NCBI GenBank assembly: GCA_910579605.1
Contig: CAJTUG010000054.1
Span: 1 to 5,866, forward strand
Direction of reading: 5' to 3'
Origin: an uncultured Muribaculaceae bacterium
GTDB lineage: Bacteria; Bacteroidota; Bacteroidia; Bacteroidales; Muribaculaceae
DNA: 5,866 nucleotides
The notes beneath the pieces were generated by a model. That model had not been told where the DNA came from and searched no databases. It saw nothing but the letters and a program-made list of their open reading frames with translations. The position numbers and the translations under genes were made by a program. Positions 5,275-5,866 of this stretch are shown piece after piece; within the stretch, counting starts at the first letter, position 1, and each line of letters begins with the position of its first letter.

Positions 5275-5866
5275 TCGTTGGGCTCCTCCCATTTACCGTC
5301 GGATTTGATAAGCTCTACAAGTCTCGATGCGGCTTTTTCCTGAGGTAGATTCTTTTCTACACATTCCTTACCTCGGTAAAGGCTGACGCTGCCGGCAGCA
5401 CCGCCTACATAGCCGTAATCTGCATCGGCCATTTCGCCTGGTCCATTTACAATACATCCCATAACAGCAATTTTGAGCTGTTTTAAATGCCCACATGCAT
5501 TTTTCACAGCAGCCAATGCTGTTGGAAGGTCAAAAAGAGTCCTACCGCATCCCGGGCATGCTACAATGTCTGCTTTGAATCGCATTATGCCTGCCGCTTG
5601 TATTATGGTGTTGACTATTTCTGTGTTTTCATCTTTGGAAAGAATCGGGCTTGAGATGCGCATTTTCATGCGGAATCCATCAAGGAGCAGTGTGCCGAAA
5701 TCTATTGCAGCAGAGACTATCAGTTCTTCTTTATCGTTAATTTCCGGATATTCAAGCACTAATGTCTTTGCTCCATCTTCTTTCTGTGATAATATACGGC
5801 GAGCACGGGCAATGCGGTTTCCACCGCCTACAACTATGATTTCGCCGTCGGGGTCTGACGGCTTGG
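5271..5866 (-). CDS. ispG: 4-hydroxy-3-methylbut-2-enyl-diphosphate synthase IspG, C-terminal part
   Basis: The C-terminal 197 codons are present; the gene begins beyond the right edge. IspG (GcpE) converts methylerythritol 2,4-cyclodiphosphate to hydroxymethylbutenyl diphosphate in the MEP isoprenoid pathway, using a 4Fe-4S cluster. The cluster-binding region is visible: ACPGCGRTLFDLP with both cysteines (codons at 5558-5547), and VMGCIVNGPGEMADADYGYV with the third cysteine and a following glutamate. YVGGAAGSVSLYRGKECVEKN is the typical end of the protein. The upstream part (for example RMKMRISSPILSKDE) lies before the cluster domain and fits the extra middle domain of the long IspG found in Bacteroidetes and chlamydiae, an inference because the N terminus is unseen. 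Its stop overlaps the peptidase start by four bases, so the two are translated from one transcript. Confidence 0.95.
   Translation of the reverse strand, partial: KPSDPDGEIIVVGGGNRIARARRILSQKEDGAKTLVLEYPEINDKEELIVSAAIDFGTLLLDGFRMKMRISSPILSKDENTEIVNTIIQAAGIMRFKADIVACPGCGRTLFDLPTALAAVKNACGHLKQLKIAVMGCIVNGPGEMADADYGYVGGAAGSVSLYRGKECVEKNLPQEKAASRLVELIKSDGKWEEPNE

Noticed and set aside
5275..5292. ATG at 5292 as the M16 peptidase start
   Set aside because: It lies inside ispG coding sequence, while the ATG at 5274 forms the usual ATGA coupling with the ispG stop.

Overview
The window looks like an ordinary stretch of core chromosome from a member of the Bacteroidales (Bacteroidota), possibly of the Muribaculaceae/Bacteroides type. 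This rests on protein flavour (a Bacteroidetes-style outer-membrane beta-barrel protein, LpxH, an MIP18-family protein and IspG), on promoter-like TAnnTTTG boxes upstream of several genes, and on the lack of Shine-Dalgarno sequences. The genus is inferred, not proven.

Layout from left to right: (1) on the minus strand, the first 97 codons of a membrane-fusion (RND efflux adaptor) protein that runs off the left edge; (2) on the minus strand, a two-gene unit in which an MIP18/DUF59 Fe-S assembly-type protein is followed 11 bases later by lpxH, a lipid A biosynthesis hydrolase; (3) a 101-base divergent intergenic region; (4) on the plus strand, a secreted outer-membrane beta-barrel protein; (5) on the plus strand, nagB (glucosamine-6-phosphate deaminase), with catalytic and allosteric residues in the same numbered positions as in E. 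coli; (6) a convergent intergenic region with a perfect 23-bp palindromic, probably bidirectional terminator and a second 11-bp inverted repeat; (7) on the minus strand, in transcription order, the C-terminal part of ispG, an M16-family zinc peptidase whose ATG overlaps the ispG stop (ATGA), and, 13 bases further on, a lipoprotein of unknown function.

The most notable object is that lipoprotein. A clean lipoprotein signal peptide (lipobox ending at Cys19) starts at 4025, but its frame stops at 3924. The rest of the protein continues in another frame from about 3949 down to 3268. A one-base deletion (or equivalent) in a window of about 28 bases explains this, so the gene is a frameshifted pseudogene, a phase-off allele or a sequencing error. 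The body appears to consist of two degenerate copies of a domain of about 90 residues, and the frameshift falls in the linker between the lipid anchor and the first copy.

Functionally the genes are housekeeping: envelope biogenesis (LpxH, beta-barrel protein, efflux adaptor), amino-sugar catabolism (NagB), isoprenoid synthesis (IspG, a 4Fe-4S enzyme), Fe-S maturation and proteolysis. I found no CRISPR array, RNA gene, insertion sequence or defence system. No stretch longer than 300 bases lacks a gene. The 85 bases between the beta-barrel gene and nagB hold no convincing promoter or terminator that I can see, only a run of six C at 2280-2285.
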